Assembly (NCBI GenBank): GCA_020635695.1
Contig: JACJZH010000009.1
Span: 116,918-180,917, forward strand
Source of the DNA: Flavobacteriales bacterium
GTDB taxonomy: Bacteria > Bacteroidota > Bacteroidia > Flavobacteriales_F > PHOS-HE28
Direction of reading: 5' to 3'
DNA: 64,000 nt
Each line of letters starts with the position of its first letter. Within the stretch, counting starts at the first letter, position 1. Made by a program: the position numbers and the translations under genes. Under the pieces are notes generated by a model. The model was not told the DNA's origin. It ran no database searches and was given only the letters and a program-made list of their open reading frames with translations. Positions 48,850 to 58,503 of the stretch are shown here, piece by piece.

Positions 48850-49896
48850 CTACCGCTCATTCCACCCCTTGCCCGCCAGGATCAGCTTCCTGCACTTCTC
48901 GATCCGCGCCACGCGGGTCTCCGGCTTCTTGGCACCGCCGATGTGCAGCAGGTACCCACGCTGCCGGCCAGGTGTCAGGGCCTTAAAGGCCTTGCGCAGT
49001 TCGGCATCCTCCTTCAGGTAGGCCTCCAACTCTTCGGGCATGTCGAAGTCGGCGGTCTTCTTCAATGCCACCTGCCTGCCGGCACCTTCCAGCGCGATGG
49101 CCTCCTTCATGTAGGCACGCACCACCGGCGTCGAACGTTCGATGTCCTTCACACTGGTGAAGCGTAGCTGTCGCGCGCTCTGCACGTTCTCGGTCTGCTG
49201 TACCAACAGGCTCTTCGGGTCCTTCAGCAGCGCGCCCTTGTGGAACAGGAGCGCGCAATGGTCCTTGAAGCCGTGGATCAGGAACACGTTCTTCCCGTTC
49301 AGCGTGTAACAGGGGTGGCCCCACTTCAGCTCCTCCTTCAACCCGCTGGCCAGCGCCAGTTCGCGCAGCAACAGGAAGGACTCCCTCCACGGTCCCTGCT
49401 TCGCGAAGAACCAGTCAACCTGGGGATTCGGGTCACTGCGCTTCAAGCCCGCCTTCATGCCTGGGTCCCAGCCGGGGATGGCTGCCGCCTGCCGCACCCA
49501 GTCCATGAACTGCCGCTCGTCGATGCCGGGTTTCTCCAGCACGTGGTAGTACCGTGCATGGGGGTCGGTGGAATCCACCGGCGGCATGGGCTTCAGCTCA
49601 CGTCCGAAGAAGAAGGTGACCTTCACGTAGCGGGAATGCACATGCATGGCCAGGAACCAGCCGTTGCCGGGCCCTCCGTAGAAGGGTGAGTTCCACTTCA
49701 CGGCCTTCGTCACGTTCGGCACCGTCTGCTCGATCAGCTCATCCAGCCGGGCACAGATGGCCTGCTTCCAGTCCGGAGCCGCAGCGATCCAGTCCTGCAC
49801 GGGGCCATCGCCATCACCTTTTGGGATCTGCGGGTTGCCGCCGGAGAGTAGCTTGGCGGGTCGCTTGCCAGCATGATTCTTTGCTTTGGTCGACAT
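48850..49896 (-). CDS. DUF1801 protein fused to a YdeI/OmdA-type domain
   Basis: A 348-residue cytosolic protein with two or three joined modules. Residues about 30-135 form a DUF1801 domain (VKWNSPFYGGPGNGWFLAMHVH). A second DUF1801-like unit follows at about 160-245 (WGHPCYTLNGKNVFLIHGFKDHCALLF). The C-terminal 80 residues match the YdeI/OmpD-associated family ending (LTPGRQRGYLLHIGG, TRVARIEKCRKLILAGKGWN). The last two usually make up one protein; the extra N-terminal DUF1801 unit is the unusual part. No enzymatic function is known. It stands alone upstream of the SRPBCC gene. Confidence 0.8.
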   Translation of the reverse strand: MSTKAKNHAGKRPAKLLSGGNPQIPKGDGDGPVQDWIAAAPDWKQAICARLDELIEQTVPNVTKAVKWNSPFYGGPGNGWFLAMHVHSRYVKVTFFFGRELKPMPPVDSTDPHARYYHVLEKPGIDERQFMDWVRQAAAIPGWDPGMKAGLKRSDPNPQVDWFFAKQGPWRESFLLLRELALASGLKEELKWGHPCYTLNGKNVFLIHGFKDHCALLFHKGALLKDPKSLLVQQTENVQSARQLRFTSVKDIERSTPVVRAYMKEAIALEGAGRQVALKKTADFDMPEELEAYLKEDAELRKAFKALTPGRQRGYLLHIGGAKKPETRVARIEKCRKLILAGKGWNER

Positions 49897-49916
49897 GGTA
49901 CGGTGGAGATACCTGA

Positions 49917-50204
49917 CAAGATAAGGAGCTGCTTCTGGCCTGGTGGAATGGCAGCGCCCTAGCCTTGCAGGCCTATCCCAACCCGGCCTCTGAAATGCTG
50001 TATCTTACTTTACCCATGGCCATCGAAGAAGCCACACTGGAGGTGATCGACCCACAAGGTAAATTGGTGGTCCAGCATACATTGGCACAGAGCAACGTAT
50101 TACATGAATTGGACGTTCGGTCGTGGACTGCGGGCATTTATATGGTCCGTTTGCTAAGCAAAGGAGTTCACATGGATAGCCAACGCATTACAATCCTGCG
50201 ATGA
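49917..50204 (+). pseudogene. Orphan T9SS sorting-domain fragment
   Basis: An open frame without an ATG that encodes only a type A sorting domain: LQAYPNPASEMLYLTL, VIDPQGKLVVQH, AGIYMVRLLS, ending QRITILR. A stop codon lies just before it (49914). Real T9SS cargo has hundreds of residues before this domain, so this is most likely the 3' remnant of a deleted secreted-protein gene. The DNA is visibly richer in A and T than its surroundings. Its stop overlaps the ATG of the next T9SS gene by ATGA, as if the two were once a translationally coupled pair. Confidence 0.7.
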
Positions 50205-51748
50205 TCCAGCGGCGTTCGTTTCTTTTGGGTTGGATGCTGGTCTTGCTGCCCGCAGCCCTTAGCGGGCAGCAGACCACCTTTATCATGCACTTCGATTCGG
50301 TGCAGAACGGTCGCGGCGGGCGGGCGTTGAACATCGAAGAAACACCCGGCGGCTACCTCGTCTGCGGTTACCAGACCTCGCCGGGGCCCTTTCATCAGTT
50401 CCACACTTTTCTGCGGTCGATCGACCACCAAGGGCATGTGCTCACTGACCAAGAACATTGGTACGGTGATCCCTGGGAGAACTTCCCGGGATTCTATTGG
50501 GACCAACTGACCCCGCTTGATGAGGGCACCTATATTGGGTCCATCGATTCGCGCACTGCTGTTGGTACTTTGGACAAAGTCACATACTGGGTGCGATACG
50601 ATGCCTCTGGGGACACCCTGGCCATCAAGGAGGTGAAACGTACGACCCAACCGGATTCTGCCTTCTTCGGCTTCAACCAGTGTGCGCAACACGGGGCGCA
50701 AGGTGCTGTCACCTATGTAGGGACCCTGATGGAACAGGATGATCCGAAAACCCAGGGATGGATGGTGCGCTGTGATGGGGCCGGAGACACGCTTTGGACC
50801 AAAAAGGTGGGGCCTCCGGACCACTTCATTACGCTTTATTCGATCGACCAGTATCCTTTCGATGGGGGAATGGTCGTGTGTGGTGACGAGTTTTACCCCG
50901 GTATTCCGGATGATCATCTGCTGATCCGGACGGACAGCCTGGGAAACATCATCTGGCGGCTGAATTTTGGAGGACAAGGTGTAACGCCGCCAACCGTCTG
51001 TACGACCCCCGATAGCGGAATGGTAACATGGACATCCAGGGACCTTGCACCGGGACCAGATACGGAAGTGGTCCTTGAATTGCGGAAATGGAACGCCATG
51101 GGCGATCCGCTCTGGAACACGACGATCGGTCCTACACCGAACCACTTCCTGATGGCCCAGAACATGGAGGTCATGGAGGACGGTTCCATCATTTGTGCTG
51201 CGCAGCACTTGGGGTATGCCGGGCTCTGGAAGTTCAGCGCCCAAGGAGACAGTCTCTGGTTGCGGCACTACCTGGTATTCAGCAGTCCGGGTTTCGGCTT
51301 CACCATGCCGTATGATGTGGAACCCACCAGCGACGGCGGCTATGTGTTCTGTGGGTTTAGCCAGCAGGGTAATGCGGACCCCACACCCAACCTGTCGACC
51401 TGGTTCGTGGTGAAGACCGACAGCCTTGGCTGCGTGGTGCCGGGCTGCCACCTGGTCGGTGTGGACGAGTACGAGATCTCCCTGCAGAACGAACTGGTGA
51501 TCTGGCCCAATCCTGTGGCCGGGCACCTGCAGCTAGAGCTGGAACTGCCCCCGGGTTACCCCCTGTCGGGTGCGGTCACCGCCAGGCTGCTGGACCTGCA
51601 GGGCCGCGAGGTACGACATTGGCCCGCGGAGCTGATCGGTGGCAAGGTATACCTGAGCACCACGGACCTGCCTGCCCAAGGTTCCTACGTGCTACACCTG
51701 ACCGATGCACGGCGCTGGCTGGCGGGGGGGAAGGTGGTGGTGGAGTAG
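50201..51748 (+). CDS. T9SS-secreted protein of unknown function
   Basis: A 515-residue secreted protein with a signal peptide (residues 1-22, ending LSGQQ). The body shows repeats of the kind TSDGGYVFCGFSQQG and DGSIICAAQHLG and DQYPFDGGMVVCGDE, a propeller-like pattern common in Bacteroidota surface proteins. The last 85 residues are a type A sorting domain (LVIWPNPVAGHLQLELEL, LLDLQGREVRHW, GSYVLHLTD). The first two thirds are more AT-rich than the window while the sorting domain is GC-rich, which may reflect different histories of the two parts. The start overlaps the orphan sorting-domain fragment. Confidence 0.82.
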   Translation: MIQRRSFLLGWMLVLLPAALSGQQTTFIMHFDSVQNGRGGRALNIEETPGGYLVCGYQTSPGPFHQFHTFLRSIDHQGHVLTDQEHWYGDPWENFPGFYWDQLTPLDEGTYIGSIDSRTAVGTLDKVTYWVRYDASGDTLAIKEVKRTTQPDSAFFGFNQCAQHGAQGAVTYVGTLMEQDDPKTQGWMVRCDGAGDTLWTKKVGPPDHFITLYSIDQYPFDGGMVVCGDEFYPGIPDDHLLIRTDSLGNIIWRLNFGGQGVTPPTVCTTPDSGMVTWTSRDLAPGPDTEVVLELRKWNAMGDPLWNTTIGPTPNHFLMAQNMEVMEDGSIICAAQHLGYAGLWKFSAQGDSLWLRHYLVFSSPGFGFTMPYDVEPTSDGGYVFCGFSQQGNADPTPNLSTWFVVKTDSLGCVVPGCHLVGVDEYEISLQNELVIWPNPVAGHLQLELELPPGYPLSGAVTARLLDLQGREVRHWPAELIGGKVYLSTTDLPAQGSYVLHLTDARRWLAGGKVVVE

Positions 51749-51824
51749 CGTCATGTAACACCCTCCGGCTCGGTGCGCCTAACTTGACAGGCCCTGGCCG
51801 GTACGCTCCGGTCACGACCAGGCG

Positions 51825-53111
51825 ATGGCCAAGGACCAGATCGGGTTGCGGGAAGCGGTGTCCATCGGCATCGGAGGCATGGTGGGTGGCGGCATCTTCG
51901 CCGTGCTGGGTTTGGCCGTGTCGCTGGCCAAGGGCGGCACTCCGGTGGCCTTCCTGATCGCGGGGGGCATTGCGCTGCTCACCGCCTACAGCTATGCGAA
52001 GCTCTCACTGGCCTATCCCGATCGGGGTGGCACGGTGCGCTTCATCGACAAGGGCTTTGGCGCTTCCGTGTTCAGCGGAGCCATCAACAACCTGCTCTGG
52101 GTCAGCTACATCATCATGCTGTCCCTCTATGCCTCGGCGTTCGGTTCGTATGCCCCCAACCTGCTGTCGCTCACCAGCGATCGGAACCTGGACTTCCATG
52201 TGTACGCCACGGGCATCATCCTGGTGGCCACGGCCATCAATTACTACAGCATCGCGGTCGTGGGCCGCATCGAGTCGCTGGCGGTGTTCATCAAGCTGAT
52301 CATCCTGTTGGGCTTCGTCGGGGTGGGGGTGTACGGCCTGTTCTCCGATCCCAACGTGAAGCAGCTGGCGGTGGACCAGTGGGAGAGCCCGCTGAACCTA
52401 TTCGCGGGGGCCATGGTGATCTTCGTGGCCTACGAGGGCTTCGAACTGATCGCGAACGCAGCGCCCGACATCGTCTCCCCGAAGCGGAACATCCCCAGGG
52501 CCTACTACATCGCGGTGGTGTTCGTGATGTTGCTGTACGTCGTGATCGCCATCGTCACCGTGGGGTCGCTGGCCTTCGACCGGGTGGCGCAGGCGCAGGA
52601 CTACGTGCTGGCCGAGGCCGCGCGGCCGGTGTTGGGGCAGGCGGGCTTCACCATCATCACCATCGCCGCGCTCATCTCCACCTTCAGCGCCATCAACGCT
52701 TCGCTCTACGGGGGCAGCCGGGTGAACTACGAGATCGCCGAGGATGATGAACTGCCGAAACACTTCCTGGCGCAGGTCTGGAACCAGCCTGTGGGCCTGC
52801 TGGTCACGGCCGTGGCCACGCTGGTGGTGGTCAATTCCTTCGGTCTGGAGAGCATCTCCACGGCGGGCAGCATATCGTTCATCGGCATCTTCGGACTGGT
52901 GAACGTGGTGGCCTATCGACGGCATCGCGAAACGGGGGCTCGGCGCGGGATCGCGTTGGCGGGTGCGGTCGCCTGTTTCGTGGCGTTGGGTGTGCTCGTG
53001 CGCCAGCAACTGCTTGGTGGTCCGACCGGTGTGTACCTCTCGGCTGGCATCATCGCCGCCTGCTTCCTCCTGGAGTGGGGATACAAGCGGTGGGAGCGGA
53101 GGTCGGCCTAG
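51825..53111 (+). CDS. APC-family amino acid permease
   Basis: A 428-residue integral membrane transporter with about 12 hydrophobic segments. It opens with the family signature GIGGMVGGGIFAVLGL in the first segment, the unwound substrate-binding stretch, and carries AYEGFELIANAAPDIVSPKRNIPRA near residue 200-225, with the conserved Glu and the cytoplasmic loop. This resembles APC-superfamily amino-acid transporters with broad specificity. The substrate is not predictable. It is monocistronic by position. Confidence 0.9.
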   Translation: MAKDQIGLREAVSIGIGGMVGGGIFAVLGLAVSLAKGGTPVAFLIAGGIALLTAYSYAKLSLAYPDRGGTVRFIDKGFGASVFSGAINNLLWVSYIIMLSLYASAFGSYAPNLLSLTSDRNLDFHVYATGIILVATAINYYSIAVVGRIESLAVFIKLIILLGFVGVGVYGLFSDPNVKQLAVDQWESPLNLFAGAMVIFVAYEGFELIANAAPDIVSPKRNIPRAYYIAVVFVMLLYVVIAIVTVGSLAFDRVAQAQDYVLAEAARPVLGQAGFTIITIAALISTFSAINASLYGGSRVNYEIAEDDELPKHFLAQVWNQPVGLLVTAVATLVVVNSFGLESISTAGSISFIGIFGLVNVVAYRRHRETGARRGIALAGAVACFVALGVLVRQQLLGGPTGVYLSAGIIAACFLLEWGYKRWERRSA

Positions 53112-53148
53112 CCGGACTGGCCTTCCGGCCTGTTCCCTGCTCATTTTC

Positions 53149-53179
53149 TTGTGGGTGGAAGATCAAAGGGGTACCTTCA
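53149..53179 (+). promoter_or_regulatory. Promoter-like pair before a T9SS gene
   Basis: TTG at 53149-53151 and TACCTTCA at 53172-53179, separated by 20 bases, resemble the Bacteroidota -33/-7 arrangement. The ATG of the next gene is 19 bases further on. Confidence 0.4.
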
Positions 53180-53197
53180 GAGTTCATACCAAAAGCC

Positions 53198-54793
53198 ATG
53201 ATGTCCCGTATCATCCTGCTCGTTGCCCTTCATCTGGTGGTTTCCATTTCCCTGGCCCAGGGGCCCGGACAGCGCATCATCGATTCGGAGGATGGTGCTG
53301 GAAGGGCGGTGAGCTCCCTGCAGAACGGAGTGCACACGGTGGCGTGCAGCTATGCGGACAATGTGGATGGCCCCGGCCTGCAGGTCGTCCGCTACAATTC
53401 GGTCGGGGTGCAGCAATGGAGCACCATCCTCCGGCTGAGCTCCGGCTTCGGCATGTCGCTGGCCAACCACATCATTCATTCCCAGGACGGTGGAGCCGTG
53501 GTGCTCGGTGAGCATGTGCTCGGTCAGCCGGAGGACAGTGCGTTCGTGGTGAAGCTGGATGCTTCAGGGAACATCGCCTGGGCCAGGCGCTTCCTGCTGG
53601 ACGACCCCGATGTGCTCTCCTGCAAGATGGAACACGCCGTGGAGGACGGTGATGGCAACATCTACCTGATCGGCCAGGCCACCGTGTTGTCCGGGGGCGT
53701 GTCGCAGGACCTGATCGTCTCCAAGCTGGCCCCGGACGGGAACGTGCTCTGGACCAAGCGTGCGTTCACGGCCTTCCAGAACACCATTTTGCGACCGAAC
53801 GGGGTCACGCTCGGGGCCAATGGGGGCGTGTTCGTCTACGGGGAGGTGACCGAGAACTACGAAGGCATGTTCGTGCTGGGGCTCACTTCGGACGGTACGC
53901 TGGTGGATAGGAACCTCTTCAACCCGAACGGGTTCTCCATTTCCTATGCACTGCAGACCGGCGCTCCCGGCACCAGCGATGACAAGTGGTTCATGGTGCG
54001 GAACACCGAGTCCACGGCTTCACCGCTCTACAGGCTGGACTTCGACGGCAACGGCGACCCGCTGAGCATCACGGAGTACTTGTTCGGAGGGCTGTTCGGC
54101 ACCTTCCGTGCGGCCACCCGGGTGGGTGGGAGCGTGGTGGCCGTGGGCGACCTCCAGGTAACGCCGGGCAACAAGGACGTGGTGGCCCTTCGCATACCGG
54201 ACAGCGGTCCGCCGACCGCCATGGCTTACGGCTCCTCAGGGAACGAGACCGCCGCCGACGTGGCCCCGAACGCCCAGCACGGCGTAACGGTGGTCGGCAG
54301 CACGGACAAGGACAGCATCCTCACCGAGAACGGGAACAGCAGCCAGGTCGCCTACATCATCTACACCGACAGCCTGCTCCACAGCGCCGACTGCGAGATG
54401 CCGCTGACGGTCACCACGAACACGGTGCCCGTCACCGAGGACAGCATCACCTTCTACCTGACGGACATCCAGGGTTGGGCGGATGCGGTCTTCGCCCCGG
54501 GCTCCGGATACGAGGAGGCCCAGGTCTGTGGCTCCACCGTGGGCATGCCGGAGACCTCCGCACCGGCGTTCGCGGTGTTCCCGAATCCCGCTGCGGACCG
54601 GGCAACGGTGCGCTACGAAGAAGACTATGGCCTGCTGCGCGTGATGGACCTGACCGGGTCGGAGTGGCGAACGGTGCGGCTGAACGGTTCCGGCCGGGAA
54701 ACGATGGCGGTGGACGATCTCGCGCCGGGTATCTACGTCCTGCTGCTCCAAGGCCCCGCCGGGACGCAACAGGCGAAGCTGGTGAAGGAATGA
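53198..54793 (+). CDS. T9SS-secreted propeller-like protein
   Basis: About 531 residues; the ATG at 53198 (MM, 53201 also possible) opens a signal peptide ending ISLAQ. The body repeats units of the type DGGAVVLGEHVLGQPEDSAFVVKLDASGNIAWARRF and DGNIYLIGQATVLSG, typical of delta-60/SBBP-like propellers. The last 75 residues form a type A sorting domain (VFPNPAADRATVRY, VMDLTGSEWRTV, GIYVLLLQG). It is presumably exported and attached to the surface. Function unknown. Confidence 0.82.
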   Translation: MMSRIILLVALHLVVSISLAQGPGQRIIDSEDGAGRAVSSLQNGVHTVACSYADNVDGPGLQVVRYNSVGVQQWSTILRLSSGFGMSLANHIIHSQDGGAVVLGEHVLGQPEDSAFVVKLDASGNIAWARRFLLDDPDVLSCKMEHAVEDGDGNIYLIGQATVLSGGVSQDLIVSKLAPDGNVLWTKRAFTAFQNTILRPNGVTLGANGGVFVYGEVTENYEGMFVLGLTSDGTLVDRNLFNPNGFSISYALQTGAPGTSDDKWFMVRNTESTASPLYRLDFDGNGDPLSITEYLFGGLFGTFRAATRVGGSVVAVGDLQVTPGNKDVVALRIPDSGPPTAMAYGSSGNETAADVAPNAQHGVTVVGSTDKDSILTENGNSSQVAYIIYTDSLLHSADCEMPLTVTTNTVPVTEDSITFYLTDIQGWADAVFAPGSGYEEAQVCGSTVGMPETSAPAFAVFPNPAADRATVRYEEDYGLLRVMDLTGSEWRTVRLNGSGRETMAVDDLAPGIYVLLLQGPAGTQQAKLVKE

Positions 54794-54809
54794 CCCTCCG
54801 ACCGGTGGC

Positions 54810-56624
54810 TCAGCCGCGTTCCACGAAGTACATCTCCAGCTCCCCCTTGCCCTTGGCCTGCACCTTGCCGCGCGGGGTGAAGGTGAACATGGGCAGATCG
54901 CGCACTAGTGAATAGGTGGCCCCGCTCAGGTTCACCTTTCCCGGTTCTCCGGACGATTCCATCCTGCTCGCCGTATTCACGGTATCCCCCCAGATGTCGT
55001 AGCTGAACTTCTTCACCCCTACGATGCCCGCCACTACGGGGCCGGTGTGGATGCCGATGCGGATCTCGAAATAGGGGAGGCCTGCAGCGATCTTCCTCGC
55101 CTTGCCTTCCGAGATGAAATCACGCATTCTCAAGGCGGCTTCGATCGCGTCCTTCGCATGGGTTTCGTTGGGCACGGGCAATCCGCCTGCGGCCATGTAG
55201 GCATCACCGATGGTCTTGATCTTCTCCAGACCATGGTCCTCGCAGATGTGGTCGAACGCGCTGAAGCACTCGTGCAGGTCCTTCACCAGCTGCTTGGGGG
55301 TCACCTGCTCGCTCAGGGCCGTGAAGCCCTTGAAATCGGTGAAGAGCACGGTGACGTGATCGATCTGCACGGCGTCCGCCTCGCCCTTCGCCTTCAGCTC
55401 TTCGGCCACTTCTTCCGGCAGGATGTTCAGCAGGAGTTCCTCCGAGCGGTCCTTCTCCACTTGCAGTACGGCTTTTGCGCGTCGCGTATACCTCAGTCGG
55501 CTCCATAGCCCACCCGCGACCAGCAGGACCCCCAGCCCCGTGAAGAGGTAGATGTTCCGGGTTCGGGTGAGCTGTTCCTCCCGGAGGTCGGCACTCAGCT
55601 TATGCACCTCCAACTCCTTGATCTGGCGTTCCTTCTTCTCGCTTTCGTACTTCTCCTGCATGTCGGAGATGGCGCGCACCTTTTCACTGTCCAGCAGACT
55701 GTCCTTGAGCTGGGCATGGATGCGGAGGTATACGAGTGAGCTATCGAGCTTCCCCATCCCTTCGAAGGCATCACTGCGGACCCGTGCGATGGTCGAGGCC
55801 AGTTGCAGGAATTCGGCTTCTCGGGCGATCCCCATGGCCGAATCCAGATAGGCAAGACTCCGCGCGTAGTTCTTCTTGTCCTTGGAGATCACGCCAAGGT
55901 TCAAGTAGTGGATGACCACCTCTTCTGTCTTTCCCAGGCTGCGACCGATGCGTAACGCTTTTCCAACATAGTATTCCGAGCTGTCCAAATAGGATGCATT
56001 TCCGCCATTCTCAGAGCGCATTCCGAATATCGCGGCGATGTTGTTGCAGGCATCCATCTGATCGGTCAAGTCGCCTTCCCGTTCCGCGATGTGCAGGAAT
56101 TCCTTGAAACTGCGAAGACCGAGTTCGAAATCGCCTTTGTACACCTGCGCAATGGCCTTGTTCGTCAGGAATGCGGTCCGGGAATTCGCTTCCGGCCAGT
56201 CCTCGTTCCAAAGGGCGAGGTACTTGTCCGCTATGGCGATCACCTTATCGTTCTCTCCCAAGCTCAGGTAGGTGCTGGTCAGGTTCGCCTGGATCGACAT
56301 GAGGGAGAGGCTGTCGCATCCTGAATGGTAGAAGCGCAGTCCCTTGTGTCCGAAGTACACGGAACTATCCAACTGACCCAGGGCATCATGGCAATTGCTC
56401 TTCCATGAATTGATCCTGGCCAGCGAGCAGGAGTCGCGTCGGGCAGTGGCGAAAGCTTCCAGCTCCCGTAACGTGGAAAGGTCGTTGCTCGGATCGCTGA
56501 AACGTGAGTCAACGAATCGCGCATAGGTGGTGTCGAACTGCAACTGGTCCAAGCCCTGTGCATCCACCTGGGCGCATATCAAGCCCCAGGCCATGACAAT
56601 GCAGAGGGCTCTGCTCCAACTCAT
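54810..56624 (-). CDS. TPR-containing class III adenylate cyclase (third of tandem)
   Basis: A 604-residue membrane cyclase. The ATG at 56624 overlaps the stop of the broken cyclase upstream by ATGA and opens a signal peptide (ALCIVMAWGLICA, cleavage near VDAQ). Periplasmic TPR-like helices (about 80-330), a coiled coil, one membrane segment (about 356-377), the linker LLLNILPEEVAEEL and the cyclase follow. All catalytic residues are intact: FTDFKGFT and IGDAYM (metal Asp), KIKTIGD and YDIWGDT (ATP-type), TVNTASR. It ends AKGKGELEMYFV. Its TPR region is closer to the 36-38 kb cyclase (EKYESEKKERQIKELE) than to its immediate neighbour. Product: cAMP (inferred). Confidence 0.9.
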   Translation of the reverse strand: MSWSRALCIVMAWGLICAQVDAQGLDQLQFDTTYARFVDSRFSDPSNDLSTLRELEAFATARRDSCSLARINSWKSNCHDALGQLDSSVYFGHKGLRFYHSGCDSLSLMSIQANLTSTYLSLGENDKVIAIADKYLALWNEDWPEANSRTAFLTNKAIAQVYKGDFELGLRSFKEFLHIAEREGDLTDQMDACNNIAAIFGMRSENGGNASYLDSSEYYVGKALRIGRSLGKTEEVVIHYLNLGVISKDKKNYARSLAYLDSAMGIAREAEFLQLASTIARVRSDAFEGMGKLDSSLVYLRIHAQLKDSLLDSEKVRAISDMQEKYESEKKERQIKELEVHKLSADLREEQLTRTRNIYLFTGLGVLLVAGGLWSRLRYTRRAKAVLQVEKDRSEELLLNILPEEVAEELKAKGEADAVQIDHVTVLFTDFKGFTALSEQVTPKQLVKDLHECFSAFDHICEDHGLEKIKTIGDAYMAAGGLPVPNETHAKDAIEAALRMRDFISEGKARKIAAGLPYFEIRIGIHTGPVVAGIVGVKKFSYDIWGDTVNTASRMESSGEPGKVNLSGATYSLVRDLPMFTFTPRGKVQAKGKGELEMYFVERG

Positions 56625-58489
56625 CCGTTTGCTGAAACAAAGTACATCTCCAGCTCCCCCTTGCCCTTGGCCTGCACCTTGCCGCGCGGGGTGAAGGCGA
56701 GACCGGCCTGGTCCTTCACCAAGGCATACGTCGCCTCGCTGATGTTCACCTGGCCGACGTCCCCTGAGCTCTCCATCCGGCTGGCGGTGTTCACGGTATC
56801 GCCCCAGATGTCGTACTGGAACTTCTTCACGCCCACGATGCCCGCCACCACTGGACCGGTGTGTACGCCGATCCGCACCTCGAAGTAGGGGAGGCCTGCG
56901 GCCAGCTTGCGGGCCTTGCCCTCGACGATGAAGTCGCGCATTTCCAAGGCGGCCTGGATCACATCGGTGGCGTGGGTGGTGTTGGGCGTGGGCAGCCCCC
57001 CGGCCGCCATGTAGGCATCGCCGATGGTCTTGATCTTCTCCAGGCCGTGCTCCTGGCAGATGTGGTCGAAGGCGCTGAAGCACTCGTGCAGGTCCTTCAC
57101 CAGCTCCTTGGGGCTCAGTGTTTCGCTCATGGCGGTGAAGCCCTTGAAGTCCGTGAACAGCACGGTGACCTCATCGATCAGCTTCGCCTCGGCCTCGCCC
57201 TTGTCCTTCAGCTCCTCGGCCACCTCCTCCGGCAGGATGTTCAGCAGCAGCTCCTCGCTGCGCTTCTTCTCCTTGCCGATGCGGTTGCGTTGGGTCAGGA
57301 ACACCCCGGCGAACAGGGCCACAGCACGAAGCCGCCCATGAAGCCGTTGCGCACGAGTTTCTGGCGTTGCAGTTCCTCGGCGGCGATGGCGTCCTTCTTC
57401 TCCTGTTCGGCCTGCGCCGCGGCCTCCTTCTTCTCGAAGCCGTACTGCATCTCCAGCTCCGTGATCTTCTTCGTGTTCTTCTCGTTGGAAAGGCTGTCGG
57501 TATACGCCACCTCCAGCTCATGGTACTCCAATGCCCGGCCATGCTCCCCCAGGTCCTTGTAGGCTTGGTACAAGCAATTACAGGCCCCCTGATGATACTG
57601 CCACGCGCCCAACGAACGGCCCAGCTCAAGCGCCTTGGAGCAGCGTTCGACAGCAAGGCCCGGATCATGGCGTGCAAGGGCCAGTTGGCCCAGGTAGATC
57701 CGTGCGTGCGTCGCGGTGGCAAGTCGCCATTTCATCGGACACCCGGCTTGCTCGAGTAGGCGTACGCTGATCCAGTTCGCCCAGCTCGGAGGTGGCGCCC
57801 ACGTTGTTCAGCATGGGCGCCATCCCTTCGGATTGTGCTCTCGAGTATCGCGAGATGCGCTGAAATAGCCCAGTGACTTGGCGGATCGCCCTGGCGACGT
57901 ACGTTCCCGATGCTGTTGGTGAGGAAGGCGATCCCAGGGATTGCCGAGCTTTCCATCATCACCAAGCCAGGCAGGAAGTAGGCAAGCGCCTGCTCGGTGT
58001 CGCCCATCTCCAGGAAGATGACCCCGATGTTCAAGTGATCCTGCCACGCCCAGGCTGTCGCCGAGGGCCCGTCCATCTTCAGGCTCCGGATGTACGGTCC
58101 AACGCCCGCGGCATCGCCGGGGCGTAGACCATGCCCAGGTTATTGAGCGCGGCCGATACGCCCTTCTCGTTCCCGATACCGTCGGTCCAAGGCCGACCCG
58201 AAGGCGGCAGCCGCGACTCCAGCTCGCCCAGGTGGTACAAGGCAAGCCCGCGGTCATTATGGCCCCAAGCCACACCCTGCACATAGTCCCGTACTCGCAG
58301 AAACGGATCGGTTCGTCGGCTATCCGTAGAGCCGGTCCGGTCCACGTACTGAAGGCATCAGCGCCTGTCCAAGGCCTTTGCCCGACCGTATCAGGCAGCC
58401 GGTCCTCCAAACGCGGTACAGGAACGTTCACCTCCTGACCATGTACTGGTAGGGCGGAAAGCGCAATGAGACAGCGAACGCAAGCTCAT
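56621..58489 (-). pseudogene. TPR-adenylate cyclase disrupted by several indels (second of tandem)
   Basis: The cyclase half (56621-57322) reads cleanly with LLLNILPEEVAEEL, FTDFKGFT, KIKTIGD, YDIWGDT and TVNTASR. The TPR half is spread over at least four frames: 57295-57735 (LGQLALARHDPGLAV, EMQYGFEKKEAAA, NGFMGGFVL), about 57850-58080 (HLNIGVIFLEMGDTEQALAYF), about 58110-58310 (NDRGLALYHLGEL, SAALNNLGMVY), and a signal-like LIALSALPVHGQE near 58430-58475. Comparison with the upstream paralogue places a one-base loss in GGCCAC-AGCAC near 57322. The likely start is ATG 58489. Either a decaying gene or sequence errors at a near-identical repeat explain this. If real, the intact cyclase half could only be made by reinitiation. 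Confidence 0.75.
56638..57353 (-). repeat. Direct repeat copy 1, cyclase-encoding DNA
   Basis: About 716 bases nearly identical by eye (roughly 97 percent) to 58504-59220, offset by about 1.87 kb. It covers the membrane segment, linker and cyclase domain. Outside it the two genes are clearly diverged, so recent duplication or gene conversion confined to the output module is likely. Confidence 0.8.
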
Positions 58490-58503
58490 CACGCCGATCG
58501 TTC

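Noticed and set aside
56621..58489. Programmed frameshifting to produce the broken cyclase
   Set aside because: The indels are several, scattered and without a shared slippery sequence, which does not fit programmed recoding.
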